A DNA stretch of 64,000 bases from Trogon surrucura (Eukaryota > Chordata > Aves > Trogoniformes > Trogonidae): assembly GCA_020746105.1 (NCBI GenBank), contig CM036619.1, positions 57,709,135 through 57,773,134 of the forward strand, written 5' to 3'. Below are positions 14,454 to 28,600 of the stretch, piece by piece. Each line of letters opens with the position of its first letter. Within the stretch, counting starts at the first letter, position 1. A program made the translations under genes and the position numbers. A model generated the notes under the pieces. It was not told the DNA's origin. It did not search any database and was given only the letters and a program-made list of their open reading frames with translations.

Positions 14454-17400
14454 GGTAGTGCCTTCCTTAACACCTTATAAAAGCTGTTGCTGTGTTTGAT
14501 ACTAAAGGTTATAGTGGAGGAGTCACAGGCTTTTTCAGTACAACGCAGTCACAGGTGTTGGTTTGTCTTTCTGATTGCTGTGAAATAATTGTTCGTGCTC
14601 CTCTTTGCCAAAGACATCACTATTCTGTCTAGAAAGTAGCCGTACACTTTCATTACTTCCTGGAAACTGCTTGGTGTGGTACAGATACAGGTCTGGTCCT
14701 TCTTATTTCTCATATGGCACATCAAATGACCTCTGCTCCATTTTACTACAGCTTTAGATAAGACCAAACTGTAAATTGTAATAATTAGGATGTGAATCCT
14801 AATAATCTGATTTAGTGAAAGTAAAATGAATGTGGCCAAAATCTTTTAGTTCCAGTTTACAGTTTAAATATTTATTTTTTTTAACATTGCAGATGTTTTC
14901 AAGTTTTTTAGAAAAATACTCATATTTCAATGAAGGGGACCAGCAGAATAACTAGATTACTCAATCTGCGATGCACAAGTTGTGGCAAGATCCCCTAAAC
15001 AGAAGGGGAAAAATTAGAAAATGGTTCAAGAACAGTTTTCCCTAACGAGCTCAACTGTTTGTTCACACTGGGAAAATTGACCACGTTGGAAGACAGTTAG
15101 CCAACAGTTTTTTTTAAGGACCACTGTGTAAACTGACCAGTTCAAAAGTCATTAAGTACCATTTTCCCTGTCTGTTCTAACAGGAGAACTGTGTTCAGTA
15201 GTCAATGTGTTTTGACTGTGTACAGGTGTAGACAAAATCTGAGTTGTTCATTGTAAAATATGTACACCAAAGAGTTTTTAAATGTGGTAAGTCTATGACT
15301 AATGTTAATCCTTATAGGACTGTTGGAGACAACGTAGATATCTATGTAGATAATTTCCAGTAATGTTCTGAGGGTTATTTTATACTATGTAAAACAAACA
15401 TAACAGAGCCAGCCAAGGTTAGGACTCTGCTCCTTTTTATAGAAAGAGTGTCTTTGTGGAGGATGCTCGAGGGGAGCCAAGCTAGATGGTAGGAAAGCAC
15501 TCAGGTATGTTTAACTGACCAAACAATATTGTCTTCAAAAGGTCATCCAGTAGCTCGTTCACGCTGCATTTCAGAAGCATCAGTGAAGGCAGCAGACCAG
15601 TATAACCACTGTGTCTCCTCAGAACTGAGTTCATACAGGAGCTGTTTGTCATGGATTTCCAGTGACCCAGCAGCCTAGGGAGAAAGCAACCATTCAGAGC
15701 TCTGAATTGTTAGAGGCAAAAATCTGTCCCTAAAATGGATAATACTATATAATCTGTGGTTATTGCATTTAGAATAGATACAGGAAGACAGCTCTTTTTT
15801 AATAAATACAGCGCAGGTAGACAGTGTATGAATGGAGTGTCCTTCTGCAGGACTGACTCCTAAGATTATATATGCTATTTGTTTTCCTGGTGTTTAAATT
15901 ATATTACAGTTTCATCTGCCATCTGTCCATTTTAGGCATGCTAAGCGGTAGACCCGGATGGACTGTACCTTACAGAAGAGCTTGGCTTTTTCTCTAAGGT
16001 TTTATTGGAAGAGAAGCGTGGAAAATCACATCCTTAATCAGTATGGCTGCACTGATACGAGGGCTCTTCCTGAGAGGGTTTTCCAGAGAGGCCCATTTTA
16101 GTGCAGACAAGGCCTTGGAGTAGCATACTGGGTAATCTCCTCCACCCACAAGCTGTAGCGAAGATGACTTCTTTGTTCTTAGCAGTTGAGCAGCCCCCTT
16201 GCAATCTCTCTTCACTCCACCAATGCAGCCACTCTCTCTGCATCCAACTCTTTCACTCCTTTACTGCAGTGCAGCAAAATTTCCTTGCAGTTAGAGGAGA
16301 GGACTTTCAGAAAGAAAAGGGACTTTACATGAGAGTTGAAAAGCCTGTCGTTAAAGCACAAATTATATTCTTTGGTTTGTAGTTCAGAAATATTCTTTCT
16401 TTAAACTGACTCAGTCTTCTTTACTTCTTTTTTTTTAATTAGGTGCATTGCTTAAGCTGACCTTTTTAAAAATCTTTTTGGCCTTGATTTTCATCAGGGA
16501 ATCCATTATGGTGTAAGAACGCAAACAGTGTAGAGTTTCAGTGTTGTATAATACTTCATCATCTTAAAAGCATTTGCTTTGGTTGGTAGTCTAAAACTAC
16601 AGAAAAATATCTACATACTTTATTTGTGATATGATAGAACTGGGAAGGAAAACAATAAATAATGCTAACAACTCCTAACATTAACTTGTTTTCCACTGGT
16701 GAGGCTTACACTGTTTTCTTTGTCATGTGGTGAGTAGTCCCAGCATAAATCATGCCTGTGTTTAAAGTTCATGTTTAAGCAGTTCCCAGAGTTGTCACCA
16801 AATTTTCAACTGTCCTTGCTATTTTTTGCTGTGGATTTTCCAGCTGATACTAGAAAGCGCTGCCTGTGGACTGGCTGATAAGTGCATGCGTGGCAACTAG
16901 TGCTCCTAAATGAACATATTTCTGGAAATTCAAAGATAACTACTAGAATAACTTCTGAGGGCTAAGAGGTATAACACAAAGGGTAAAGATATTTGAGTTA
17001 TGCAGCAGCTCTTTACAGGAAGTGCTGATTGCATGTTGCACAGAGTTGTACGAACCACCGCCAGGGTAATTCACAAATACACCATGTCTTCTTTTTGATC
17101 TCACAGCATGCTATGCTACAGCATGCATGGTGCACTGACTTGCTTTTATTGTACTGCTTGTGACATGTGAACTTGGAAGGGGACTTGAGATGTCCCTGCA
17201 CCTCGCGCAGCAGTGGAAGTCCTCAGGCCTGCCCGGCCTTTCTGCTGTTGCAGCCAGCCTCTTGACTGCATTTCAAGGTGACTGTCCTAGCTGCTGCCAG
17301 ACCTTGTAGTTCTGAGGAGAGGTTCCTGGTCCTCTGACAGAACTGGAACCTGCCAGTCAATCCTGAAGTTACAGTGAAAAATAATATTCTCTCAATGGGG

Positions 17401-18400
17401 AAACTTAAAATCACTTCAGAAACTCCTTCCTCACCCGTCCTGCTGCAGGTGATTAGGTCACCCATGGAAATCCTTTGAAATTGCATTCATAGATGGATTT
17501 GGTCTCTGTTTCTCCCCATACTTGCACGTGAGATAAACCGAGGCATAGAACTGCAGTCGATAAGGCCTTCCTCTGGTCCCAATGGAGGGAGGTGATTGAA
17601 TATGTCAATTGCTTCACCAACCCCATCTCTGCAGCAGATGACCAGATGGCCACAGGGCATGTTTTGTAGCTATGAGATAAACCCCACAACAAGCAATTTC
17701 CTTCCATCAGTTAGGGACATGTGCTTAAAAATTTAGATGATTTTTTTTTTCCTAATTAAAAACCCTGAAAACTTGTCTTTGTGAGAAGCACTGCTTCACG
17801 TGACAGCTAGGAGTATGCGCTTTCATTTTTTTTAGTGTAAGGCAGCCAGAAATTGTTGTGGTTCTAAAAAAGATCTGAGAAAGAACAAATCAAATCATAG
17901 TGAATGTAAAAGATCAGGATTGTCTTTTTTTTCTGGACTTTGTACGGAATGCGCAACTTTTGAATGATGCCTCCTGTCAGACCTGAGATGGTGATGGGTG
18001 AGAAGTAACAGCCACCCCTCTAAGGAGTTCTGCAAAATACTGGCATGTGCTGTTAAACCACTTAGAAATATAATAAGGCGAGACAATGAATAGGATTAGA
18101 GAAATAGGAAAGTTTGTAGAACTGGTAGCGATGGTTGACCGCTTATAATCACTGGCGGATCTTGTTCACAGGGGAAGTTGGAGGAAAGCTAGCTATTACT
18201 GCGACTTTGTTTGCTCTAGAGGAAGAGGGCCCAACAGAAGGGAGCTTCAGATAGCAGTAGTGGGCATTTTGATGTATACTTTTAGTACAGCTAGGATAAG
18301 GTTTCTAGAAGTATAGCTTATGTTTAAACTCTCATTTGGGGTTCTTGGTTTGCTTCATTTTGTTTGGGGGATTTTTTATCAGCACTTCCCATGCATTCTT

Positions 18401-19325
18401 TCACAAAATCACAGAATCACAGAATGTTAAAGGTTGGAAGGGACCTTAAAGATCATCTAGTCCAACCCCCCTGCCAGAGCAGGATCACCTACAGTAGAGC
18501 GCACAGGAACGCGTCCAGGCGGGTTTTGAATGTCTCAAGAGAAGGAGATTCCACAACCTCCCTGGGCAGCCTGTTCCAGTGCTCGGTCACCCTCACAGTA
18601 AAAAAGTTTTTCCTCATATTTTTATGGAACCTCCTGTGTTCCAGCTTCCACCCATTGCCCCTTGTCTTGTCAGTGGACACCGCTGAAAAGAGCCTGGCTC
18701 CATCCTCCTGACATTCCCCCTTGACATATTTATAAACATTGATGAGGTCACCCCTCAGCCTCCTCTTCTCCAAGCTAAAGAGACCCAGCTCCTTCAGCCT
18801 TTCCTCATAAGGGAGATGCTCCACTCCCTTCACCATCTTTGTGGCTCTACGCTGGATTCTCTCAAGCAGCTCCCTGTCCTTCTTGAACTGAGGGGCCCAG
18901 AACTGGACACAATACTCCAGATGTGGCCTCACCAGGGCAGAGTAGAGGGGCAGGAGGACCTCTCTTGACCTACTTGCTACTCCCCTTCTAATACACCCCA
19001 GGATGCCATTGGCCTTCCTGGCCACGAGGGCACATTGCTGGCTCATGGTCATCCTGCTGTCCACTAGAACCCCCAGGTCCCTTTCCCCTGCACTGCTCTC
19101 CAGCAGGGCAGTCCCCAACCTATATTGGCACATGGGGTTATTTTTTCCCAAGTGCAAAACTCTACACTTGCCCTTATTAAACTTCATAAGATTTCTCCCC
19201 GCCCAGCCCTCCAGCCTGTCCAGGTCTCTCTGAATGGCTGCACAACCTTCTGGTGTGTCAACCACTCCTCCCAATTCCTTCCTTTCCCTGGCTTTTCTAG
19301 CTGCGGTTCTGTAGCAGGTATTCAT
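18401..19325 (-). mobile_element. CR1 LINE with long open ORF2 C-terminal frame
   Basis: On the minus strand a 278-codon frame (19325 down to 18489) stays fully open. It reads [77 protein letters not shown] and [20 protein letters not shown], ending [20 protein letters not shown]. This is the C-terminal region of CR1 ORF2, from the late reverse-transcriptase domain to the stop. The 3' UTR follows and the element ends near 18401 with three short tandem units (caca[a/g]aat on the + strand). The 5' part, with endonuclease and most of the reverse transcriptase, is missing, so it cannot move, but the lack of frame breaks suggests a relatively recent insertion. Confidence 0.95.
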
Positions 19326-22300
19326 AAACTTTTTTAAAAGTAGGTTTTTAATTGACTAGAAACATACTGTGTTTGCTAATTGTTTATGAGTGTGAAGCTG
19401 GATCATTTTGCTTTCATGCTTTTATTTTCACAGCCTCAGGCTTTTGTTTTCATTCAGCGATAAGACAATAGATGCAATCAACATTGCATTAAATGTTTCT
19501 CACCTGACCAGGCAAGGTATGCGTTAGAGGTAATGTCTGAGGTTCTTCCTAGGATCTTTCATGACTTCACGCATGTGTTTTGTTCAGTGGGACATTTAGA
19601 TAGTGCATCTAGCAGTTCCCATCCTGTTTATTGTCTGGAATTAACTTCGCAAAGCTGAGAAGTATCATTTATTTTGTAGTATGTTTTTAAAGGTGTGTGT
19701 AAAAGATGTGACCTAACCTGTGTAGCTGTGGGTAGGTAGGAAGATGGGTTTGAAATGCTTCCCGTATTGCCAGCCATTTTACTCTTCAGAAGCAGGGGAG
19801 GGAAAGGGAAATAAAAAGTGTAGTCTGGCTGTATTTAAAATGTTTACGTGTTTATCCTGCACATGGTGTTAAAAACTGAGCTGTCCTAAAAGAACCAAGA
19901 ATACCTTTAGAGATCAGTGTTTACAGCCATTTTATTTCCCTTTATCACAGTCACAGCATACTAACTGGGAACCTAAGTAAGTAGTCAGCTGAATATACAC
20001 ACGGCTAGGTTATCTCATTTCGAGCTGCCTGCTTTGTTTATCAAGCACTTATGTAACGTTCCAAATTATATTAAGGCAGGGCCGAGCTTTGTATTCGCAT
20101 GCTGTTACCCTAGCACTGATAGAGATGAGCGGAGCGGGGTGTGAGTTGTTTAAAGGGATGGCTGCCTCGGCTCGCTCTCCTCTCTGAAGCTTCAGACCTG
20201 GGATCTACACCCCGTCTTCCTTTTGCTTTCCAGCAATTACAGTGCAAGGCTGCGGGATTTTATGCTTCACGCTTCTATCAGCAGCACAGAGGCTGTAAAG
20301 GCAACAAGTGCCAGGCTGTAAACATTGATCTGAATGCTGTCAAACTGATTTGGGGGTGGTGATAGACCCTAGGATTTTCAATATACGTTCATAATTAAGA
20401 ATCTAAACAGAATTTCATGCTTGTATGCCCAGATAGAAAAAGTGGGGTTTACAGCTCTGGTTCCTTGAAAATGAAAGAATTGAACGGTTAGGGCCGAAAG
20501 GAAAATGACACTCCTGCGAGCGTTAAATCATACCATTTCCTCACTCTCTTCCTCTCCCTCTCGGTCACACACAGTTGCATACAAAACCTCTGCTGCAGAG
20601 CTGCTATTTTTCATTCTTCTCTTAAGACTGTACCCTTTTTCTGAACACATATGCGTGCGACAGGGTTTTGTTTGTCCTTTTATTTTTCCCCATGGTGGGA
20701 TGTAAAAGAAGAGTATGCTTAAAAGACGTGTTGAAGTCAATAACTGTCTGTTCAGTTAAAGGCCTTTTTAATGGTAACACAACACAGTATTTTTTTTGTA
20801 CAAATAAGTTGATACAGACTCATTGTGACCATTACTTAGTCGTGGAACTCATAAGCAGCTAACTGTAGCGAGCCTTAACTGGTTTCAGGATTTTGTTGGA
20901 GTTTTTGGTCAGTAAATCATAACCTCTCTTGAGACTTAGGAAAATTCCTTTTTAGCCATGGTAGTTGCTAAGTAATGTCCCTACTTGGATAACAGTTTAG
21001 ATACCAGTCCTTAAATTGATAGCTTGAAAACAGACTGTTAAATTTATGCAGGGACTCTGGTCAAAGCCAGACAGTTTATTTGCTGTTTTTTCCAAGATTA
21101 AAGGCCTGAAATCTCTCTCTGCTTAAGCTGCTGATTGCCGTCTGAAGCTTCCTTAACCTAAAAGTTCGTATCTGAAATAAAATCTGAATCCCAATTTCCT
21201 TATCGTCTTCATTACTCACCCTAAAAACTTTTAAAGAAAAACGGACCTTGCTTTTCAGTTTGGGAATTTTTATTCATTACTTCAGCATTCCTGTCTTCAC
21301 AGATTTAAGCCATTTTAATGCAAATAGTGCATTAGTACAGATACCAGACTTAGGCCATCCCTGTTTCTGATGCTAGTGAAACTAGCTCCAGCTCAGCCAG
21401 TGACACTCCTAGACATGATGCTATGAATGACTGTCTAAAAAACTTCACTTTAGGGAGTTAAAGCCCCTTCTTTTCTGGAAAGAAAAAAAAAGCACGCACT
21501 TGAACTTACCTTGACATGTGAATTTTAACGTGGACTTTGATTTTTTTTAGCGAAAGATACGTGCCCGATTTGTGTCAAGGTACACATGGAAAAATATTGT
21601 TCACACGGAGGTAGATTTTGTGGTAAAGTCTGTAAAATCAGCATTTCTTGAAGGATATGCTTATATCATGACTTTTATGGCACGATGAAGAAGTTTGTGT
21701 AGAAAATCTGAAAGCTGTTATAGGAAACAGATTTGTAATTTTACTGTAATTTGGAAACTAATGAAGAAAACCCTCACAGAGCTTTCACTAAATAAGTGTG
21801 GGCACTGGTTGCCCTTTGTAAGTGTCTGTTCTGAATTCTAGACATTTTTACATGGTATTGTCCAACTGCTGTACATTGTCAGTTAAGTTAGTATTAAACC
21901 ACCTTAAAAATAAATGAAACATATTAAGCAGCATCTTCTTTCCTCCTAACCACCACTGACTGCAGGCTTAAATTTTAAGTTTTCAGTGATGCATTTCAAA
22001 AGGCCAAGTGAGATTAACAGCACAAGCTGCAAAATCGTACGTCGCTCACCCACTAACAGGGGCCTGCTTTTCTGTGAGTTTCCATAAATTAGATGTGGAG
22101 CCAAAGCAAGCAGAAGCTATTTTTAGTGCAGCAGCACTGCAGAACAGAAGCTGGCGGAGCGTCACGTGTGTCAGGCTGAATCAAAGGGAGTATCCCGACA
22201 ATGTGCTGTAAACAAAACAAGGGCGCTGTCAAAAAATAAGCTTCGGGTACCTAAAAATCCCAAAAGAAAGCTTCACGCAAATAGCGAACGCACCAATTTA

Positions 22301-25300
22301 CCAACTCTGGGTTTCTTAGGAGATTTTCCTATTTTGCAAACATGGGAGCGTAATAAGAATTCCACATTTCCTGGTGGCCCATTGTCTCACTTGACGCAGT
22401 CCCTACCGTTAGGCATTTTCTTTAGAAATCTCTGGTTTTTTGCCTGTGTCTTTTATCAAGTAATTGTTGTCTGAAGATACATAAGCATAGTAAAAGCAGA
22501 TGCAGCTCTCTGCAGAGCCACTGCGTAGGGGATGTCCTTGCCATGAAAGCAGTGCTTTACAGCGTGTGAGATGTTGCTTTTCAGCAAGCAGGAGAGCATA
22601 TGAGCTAATGCTTGGCTCTTACACATGAATTAGAGTCATATATTCAATTGTGGGGTTTTCCATTAATAATTAGTATTTTTATTATTTTGTGGATTTTTTG
22701 CATGCAGTGCATCTGTCCTCAGAAATTATATATTACCTTGAGCAAATACTCCCTGAACCTTTCAAAGATTAACTTTTACTTTAATTTACTTTGGTTTCCA
22801 TGTGTCCACATGCTTTTGAAGGTGCAAATATGTATAAACTCAGTAATTTCAAGACTGTATATTACTTTAAATCGCTTTCCAAGCCCATCGCATGAAAGCT
22901 TATAATCAGTCAATAGCAAGAGTTTATTATTACTCAAGCAGTTGAGATGCAACCTTTATGAAAGTTAAAAAAGGTGTTGATAATTTTCATTCCAGTTTAT
23001 AGTGTCTTGTGGGTTTGTTTTTTTTAAAAAAAAACAGGCTGCTTTGCTTCTTCCTGTAAACCATCTGTTCAGGTGATGCATCCTTTGTTGGTCGTGCGGA
23101 TGGATGTATTTTAATGAACTGTAGGATTTGAATTTGTTGAGGTTTCTCTTTTGGGAGCCTGGGGAATGGGAGAGTGTTTGCTGCTCTTACAGTAAATTCA
23201 CGTATCTGGGAAGAAGAATGTCAACCTGAGAAAGCTGAATAATGTGATTTCCCTACAATAGCAGCCTATGCAAAAAAAGGGTTAGATGAGATTAATGTAT
23301 AGTAGTCACATAAAGACAAATGCAAACATCAACGCCAGTTGTGTCAGCACTGGCTCAAAGGTACTCTTCAGTGGAACAAGTCTCTCTTGTTACCTGTACC
23401 CTGCCACTCCTCATCAGGTTTTTACCCTGGACTGTGGGAAGAATCGCTCAAGGGTTTGAAAAAAACAATACGGGTGAAGCTCTTAGGCATATCGAACATG
23501 GCATGAGTCCTGTGTGAGTGTGGGAGAGGACTCCATGATTCTTCTTGAAAATGTGAATTTAAAAGACTGATGTCAAAGAGGAGCCGTAACCTCATCTGAC
23601 CCATTGGCTATACATTTTTGTTTAGCCAATATATTTTAGGCAAGTTGCATCCAGAAAGAAAAGAAAGATATAGTGTTGAGGGTAGGAAAAGCTAAGAAAA
23701 AAGAGTGAAAGCAGTAAATTGTTCAAGATGGTTGCAGGTACATCATAACTCATTCAATAATGGTGAAGGCATGGACTCTGAGCCAAGTGTTCGTAAACTA
23801 TTCAGACATTAGTGTTTCTCTTTTTTAACGATTTTGATTTTTTTGTGTGTGCCAGAATTCGTTTCTAAGCATGTTCAACATTCTTTTATGAAAAGGTAGC
23901 AAAAATATTTGATATGCTTTATGGAAATTATGACTTCGTGTGAAAAGAACAACAACTCTACTGTTCATAATAAATGTTTTCAAATGTCTGTAGCCAAATC
24001 AAGGGAGTGTCCAGCTGAACTCAGAATCCTCAGTTGCTGCTTCAATCCGAGTGTCCCACGCTGTCTTACCGTAAGATACGGCAAGAAGATATGGCTGTGA
24101 ACATCTCTGAATAAACACCTGAATGACAGCTGTTTGCCTCCTGTCACCTCCTTCCCTTGCACAGATACGCTGCCTCCTTGGTTTTGCTGGAATAGCTCCT
24201 ACCTTTGTAACTTCAGAAAACAAATGAGCTGTTAATGAGATTTTAAGTAACTATAAATCACAGGAAAGGAGTTTGTCTTCAGCTAGAGTTTTTATGGTGG
24301 TTCTAGGCCTCAGAAAAGCAGAATCTGGAGAGCAAGAGCTAATTGTGGTTTTGCCGCCGCTAGCAAACAACAGCTATTTGCTTTCTGCAGCAAATAACTT
24401 GCTGTTTATTCACAGGAAATCTGCTGCACTTAAAACAGCGGTTAGTAATCACCTATGTGCTTTCGGCCAAACCAAGTAGCCTGTGCAGGGCTGACGCTGC
24501 TTAGGAAGGGCTGGGGAGTTGCATGTGTTAAAACCACCGGGTTTCCTGTCCCAGCCCTGGGAGGAAACTGAAGCAGGCACCAAGGGTGGGGAATCCCCTC
24601 CTTGCTGGATGCCTTGTTGGCCTTTCAAACACACACCTACCTCAGTGTTATCAGTGTTATGCAAAATAAATAAAACGGTGTGCCTGCGAGGCATCGTGAA
24701 GCCAAGCTGTACGTCACATCCAGCTCACAAATTACAGGTTCTACAGCTCAGCTCACCACAAAGGCATCTATAAAACAGGTTTTAGTGAATGAAGCACAGA
24801 GCCGAGATGGCACGCTTAGGAAATTATTGCATTGAGCTCTTAGTGATGCAAAAGAAATTGCAAGTTAAAAAGAGTAATAGTTGCTGTGAACGTGCTATCT
24901 ACAGGGAAACTTGGAACAGATGCTTCTTTACTGCAATATTATGAAATCTCATCTTTCAGCGGGTCAGTTACGACATGTAAATAAAAACCCATTAAAGGCT
25001 CTCATGGCAGTACAACTGAAAAGGAAGAAGATTTCTTGAAAATTGTGCTGGATTAGCAAATGACTGCTTAAATTAACTTTGGTTTATAGGACTATTTTAG
25101 TTATGTAGTAAATTAAATGCAGGTAGATCAAAGCTTACATTTTTATATATAGGTGTAAAACCTTTTCAAGGATGTAATATTTGTAATCAGCTCATAATAG
25201 CTCTAAATTTCTTATTCTGCAGTCTCTTGTGAAGAAGTTGCTATACATGAGTCTTAATTTTTCTGTGGTGTATGTATTTCAGAAGTTTCTTCTCTATTTC

Positions 25301-25637
25301 TTCTTTTTGCTGGCTTCTTTTCAGGCTCCTTGAATCTTTTGACACAGACTGCAAGTGTGATTGCAGCCTGTCTGCACGCACCCAGCCTGCCATGAACCTA
25401 ACCAGTCTGGACACCTGTGCAAAAGAGGAGGCTTAAATGTGGCCACGTTTCTAAATAGTGGGCTAAGGCACCAAGGTCTTGGCATAGCAGGATACTGCTA
25501 CCTGTAACTGAGCTGGCTAATTTGAATTTTGGTAGATGACTGCGGCAATTCTCTGTATGCCTGTAGAACGCCATGAAGATAATGTCCCGGTTACAGTTTT
25601 GTCTTATCCACAGTTATGTGCCTGTCCTGTGGGTGTC

Positions 25638-25652
25638 TTTTTTTTTTTTTTT
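25638..25652. repeat. Poly(T) tract
   Basis: A run of 15 T in intron. No adjacent retroposed sequence was recognised. Confidence 0.8.
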
Positions 25653-28600
25653 AACCCTGTAATGTGAGTTCTAGTTCAACATTCTCTCTTCCCTTATCTG
25701 AACCATCCTTTCTTTGATTTTTATCTCTTTCTCTTTCTTTGTTTGTAGCTGCCTGATACTCAGCTCTCATAATTTGAAATCACGATACTGGATTTTAATA
25801 TTTTACATTTCTTAGTGCTCTTACTTATTCTGCAGACGTGATGTCTTTAGCAGCCTCCACACACCTTGCTGAAATTTAAAGGTAAATTGCAAAGTGTGCT
25901 TGATTTCAATTCTAGGGAATAAGGTGAGGTTGCTGCATTATTTCAGGGGGAGTAGAATCAGCTCATAGCTGCATATTTACTTAATTCCTCCAGTGTGCGA
26001 AACATGGGTGGACACCTGTTTCAGAAGCTAGATGCAGGATATAAAACGTGTTTTCCCCTATGGGATTAAATATCAAATAAAGTTCGTCACAGATACCCAG
26101 CAGGAAGCAGAAAGATACTTATTTTGTGCACTGTATATGGAGTAAAGCATACAGGTGTTTTTCTGCTGTTGTGGATTGTCTTTTGTTTGTTTGTTACTCC
26201 TTTGTATTTTCTCAGAAAAATGTAGTTATTTCAGTAGCTTTAAGTAGTATCAGCTGGTCTGCTTTTAATTGCTGTGCTCATCATTATGTGCTGTGTTAGG
26301 AAGAACTGGGTACTGTGCATACAACATGCAGAAATGAAGCCAAGGAGGTGATATTATCTGGGTTGTCATGAGCATCCGTACAAACTACAGCTCACCTGTA
26401 CACTGAATTTCAAAGCAAAGCTCTGTTGTCAGCAAAATGTTATACAGAGGGTCCCCTCCCACAGCGTTGTCATGCCTGCGTCACACAGCAAAACTGCTCT
26501 TGCTGACACAAGGGCTTCCTCCTTGGGGTTAGGTTTGCCCCCTGGTTTTTTAACTCTTAAGCAACAGGTGAATTAAAATTCAGATTAGAATTTGTGTCAG
26601 ACAGCTGCCCATCTCTGATGGATGTAGCAGCCTCATAAAAAATACACGTATTTGGTGTTACGTGCAATGGTGTTTAGATTGACTGAGCGGTGCCTTGGCA
26701 CTGATTAGCAGTGTCACACGTTAAGGCTTGGCATTGCCGATTCATCTGCTTCCTCTCAGAAGTGCATTTTATGCTCGCTTTGTACTTGTTGCTAAGGTGA
26801 AATTTAGTCCTTTCTGCACAAATTCAGTAAATGAGATTTTTTTTGTCAAAAAAGCAAGACAGGAGGGGAAAGAAGCACATTCTCACCTCAGTGTGCATCC
26901 TGCAGGTAGTGCTTCCATTGGGTACTACTTGGCAGGAGGTTTTTTTAGATCTTTGGATGCAACTCAGTCTCCCACTCAGCAATCTTAGCTTAAGGTTTCT
27001 GAAAAGGACCTTGCCCCAGCATTTCTGATAAATTGCATCCTGAAATACTGCGCCTCTGTCACTTGATTTTCCCAAGATGACAAAATGTTGTTGAGATTAA
27101 AATTCTGTAAGCAAGCAGAGGAATCGTGGCAATTAGGAGACAAAGAAAACAACTTTCTCAACTTCTGGAATAGCCTTTTCTTTGGATAATCAGTGTGGGT
27201 TGCAAGTGGGAAATAATGTATTTGGATTCTAAGAAGTTTTATAGCAGTGTCAGGACAATAGTACTTGGGCTAGCAGTGAGGGCTGGGGGCTTTTTTTTGA
27301 AAGGATTGTGTGAGAGAAGGCATGAACTTAGAACAATAGCGCTTTAGAATAAGACTGTGTAATGTAACTTGGAGATATTTATAACATGTGGAGAGGTAGT
27401 GCAGGTACTTGTGTTCAGTGTAATTGTGGTTATGCAATCGGCTTTTTTAGGAAGATATCCATTTGACTAGTTTATTTTTGGAAATGCACTCCAGGGTGCT
27501 GAAATGTGTATCTATATATCTGTCTTTATATAATTTTCAGCTTTGGTTCTAAATCTGTTTTCTGTATCTGTCAGGAGATATCCTTCTACCTGTAAACGAT
27601 ATGAGGCTGATTAACGACTGATGGCAGACAAACCTACAACTATCAAGCTTTTGGCATCAGAAATGAAAATGCCTTGCTTTATGGCGGGGAGGGGGGAGGA
27701 GATTAATTTCCTGTTTAATTTCTACAAGAAAAAAACCCACGGCCTAACCAGATGGAATTTCTTTGTACTATAAATAAGCAAACCTTTCCTTCTTTCATGG
27801 CTTCAATTTTGATATATTTCTGTCTGAATTGCTCCTTCCACAATTTTCCCTGTACTGCTGGGTTCAGAGACGTTCCTTCAGATGCTCAGTAGATGGAGTG
27901 AAGCTCTTCAACACTGGTACGGATGTGTCTCTATGTATGACTAAACGTGCTGTGTGGCTAGCTAGGGCAGCCCTGATTATTTGAGTATATATTCTGGGGA
28001 AAGTTAGATTAATATATGTTTTACCACCTTAAAGATGGTTTGGTGCTAATCTAGGTAAATGATTTTATTAACAATTACAGAGAAGGAGGAGAGTAATTAA
28101 TTTATGCACTGCCTAAAAATGATTGATTTTGGATGTATGTGAAAAGCATTTTGTTTCCTTCAAAGTGTTCTGTCTGTATTCTGTGTCATGTCATAATTAA
28201 TGTTCTCAGTTGGGTGTAGGCTCACAATTTTCTTTGATTTATTAGTATTAATCCATTGGTTTCTCATTATATCTTGTATTCCGTTCCTTACCGTAACAAT
28301 TGTAGGTCGTTTTATTTTACAACATCGGTCATTTTGTAGAAATTATGCCACCACAATGTACTGGCTTCTTTGTAAGACTTTTATTTCCAATCTCTCGTCT
28401 TATTGAATTGTATTTTCAGTGTTAATGCATGGATGTGTCCTTGACATTCGGCGTTTATATGTTATCTACACTAAATTTTGATTGTAGCCAGCTTATTACC
28501 AGGCTTCTGGTGATAATCAGTATAGTTGTGTTTGAAGCAGTAGATACAGAAAAGTCAGACTGGGTCACCAATGCTCTTCTCCTGTGCTCTACTTCCAGGC

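Larger units (their letters stand above)
5896..18400. other. Upstream GNAL intron, mostly featureless
   Basis: A 12.5 kb AT-rich stretch without a supported gene. It contains a (TTG)n run near 6170, poly(A) tracts at 10108 and 14438, a purine tract at 11653-11687, a pyrimidine tract at 13805-13852, and a pair of cysteine-rich minus-strand open frames at 6892-7295 that I could not assign. Confidence 0.5.

Noticed and set aside
17105-17130. Repeated agcatgc motifs around an apparent hairpin
   Set aside because: The arms are too short and the pairing is mixed direct and inverted, so no defined structure can be claimed.
23011-23036. T-run followed by A-run forming a palindrome
   Set aside because: Simple homopolymer pairing with no further structure.
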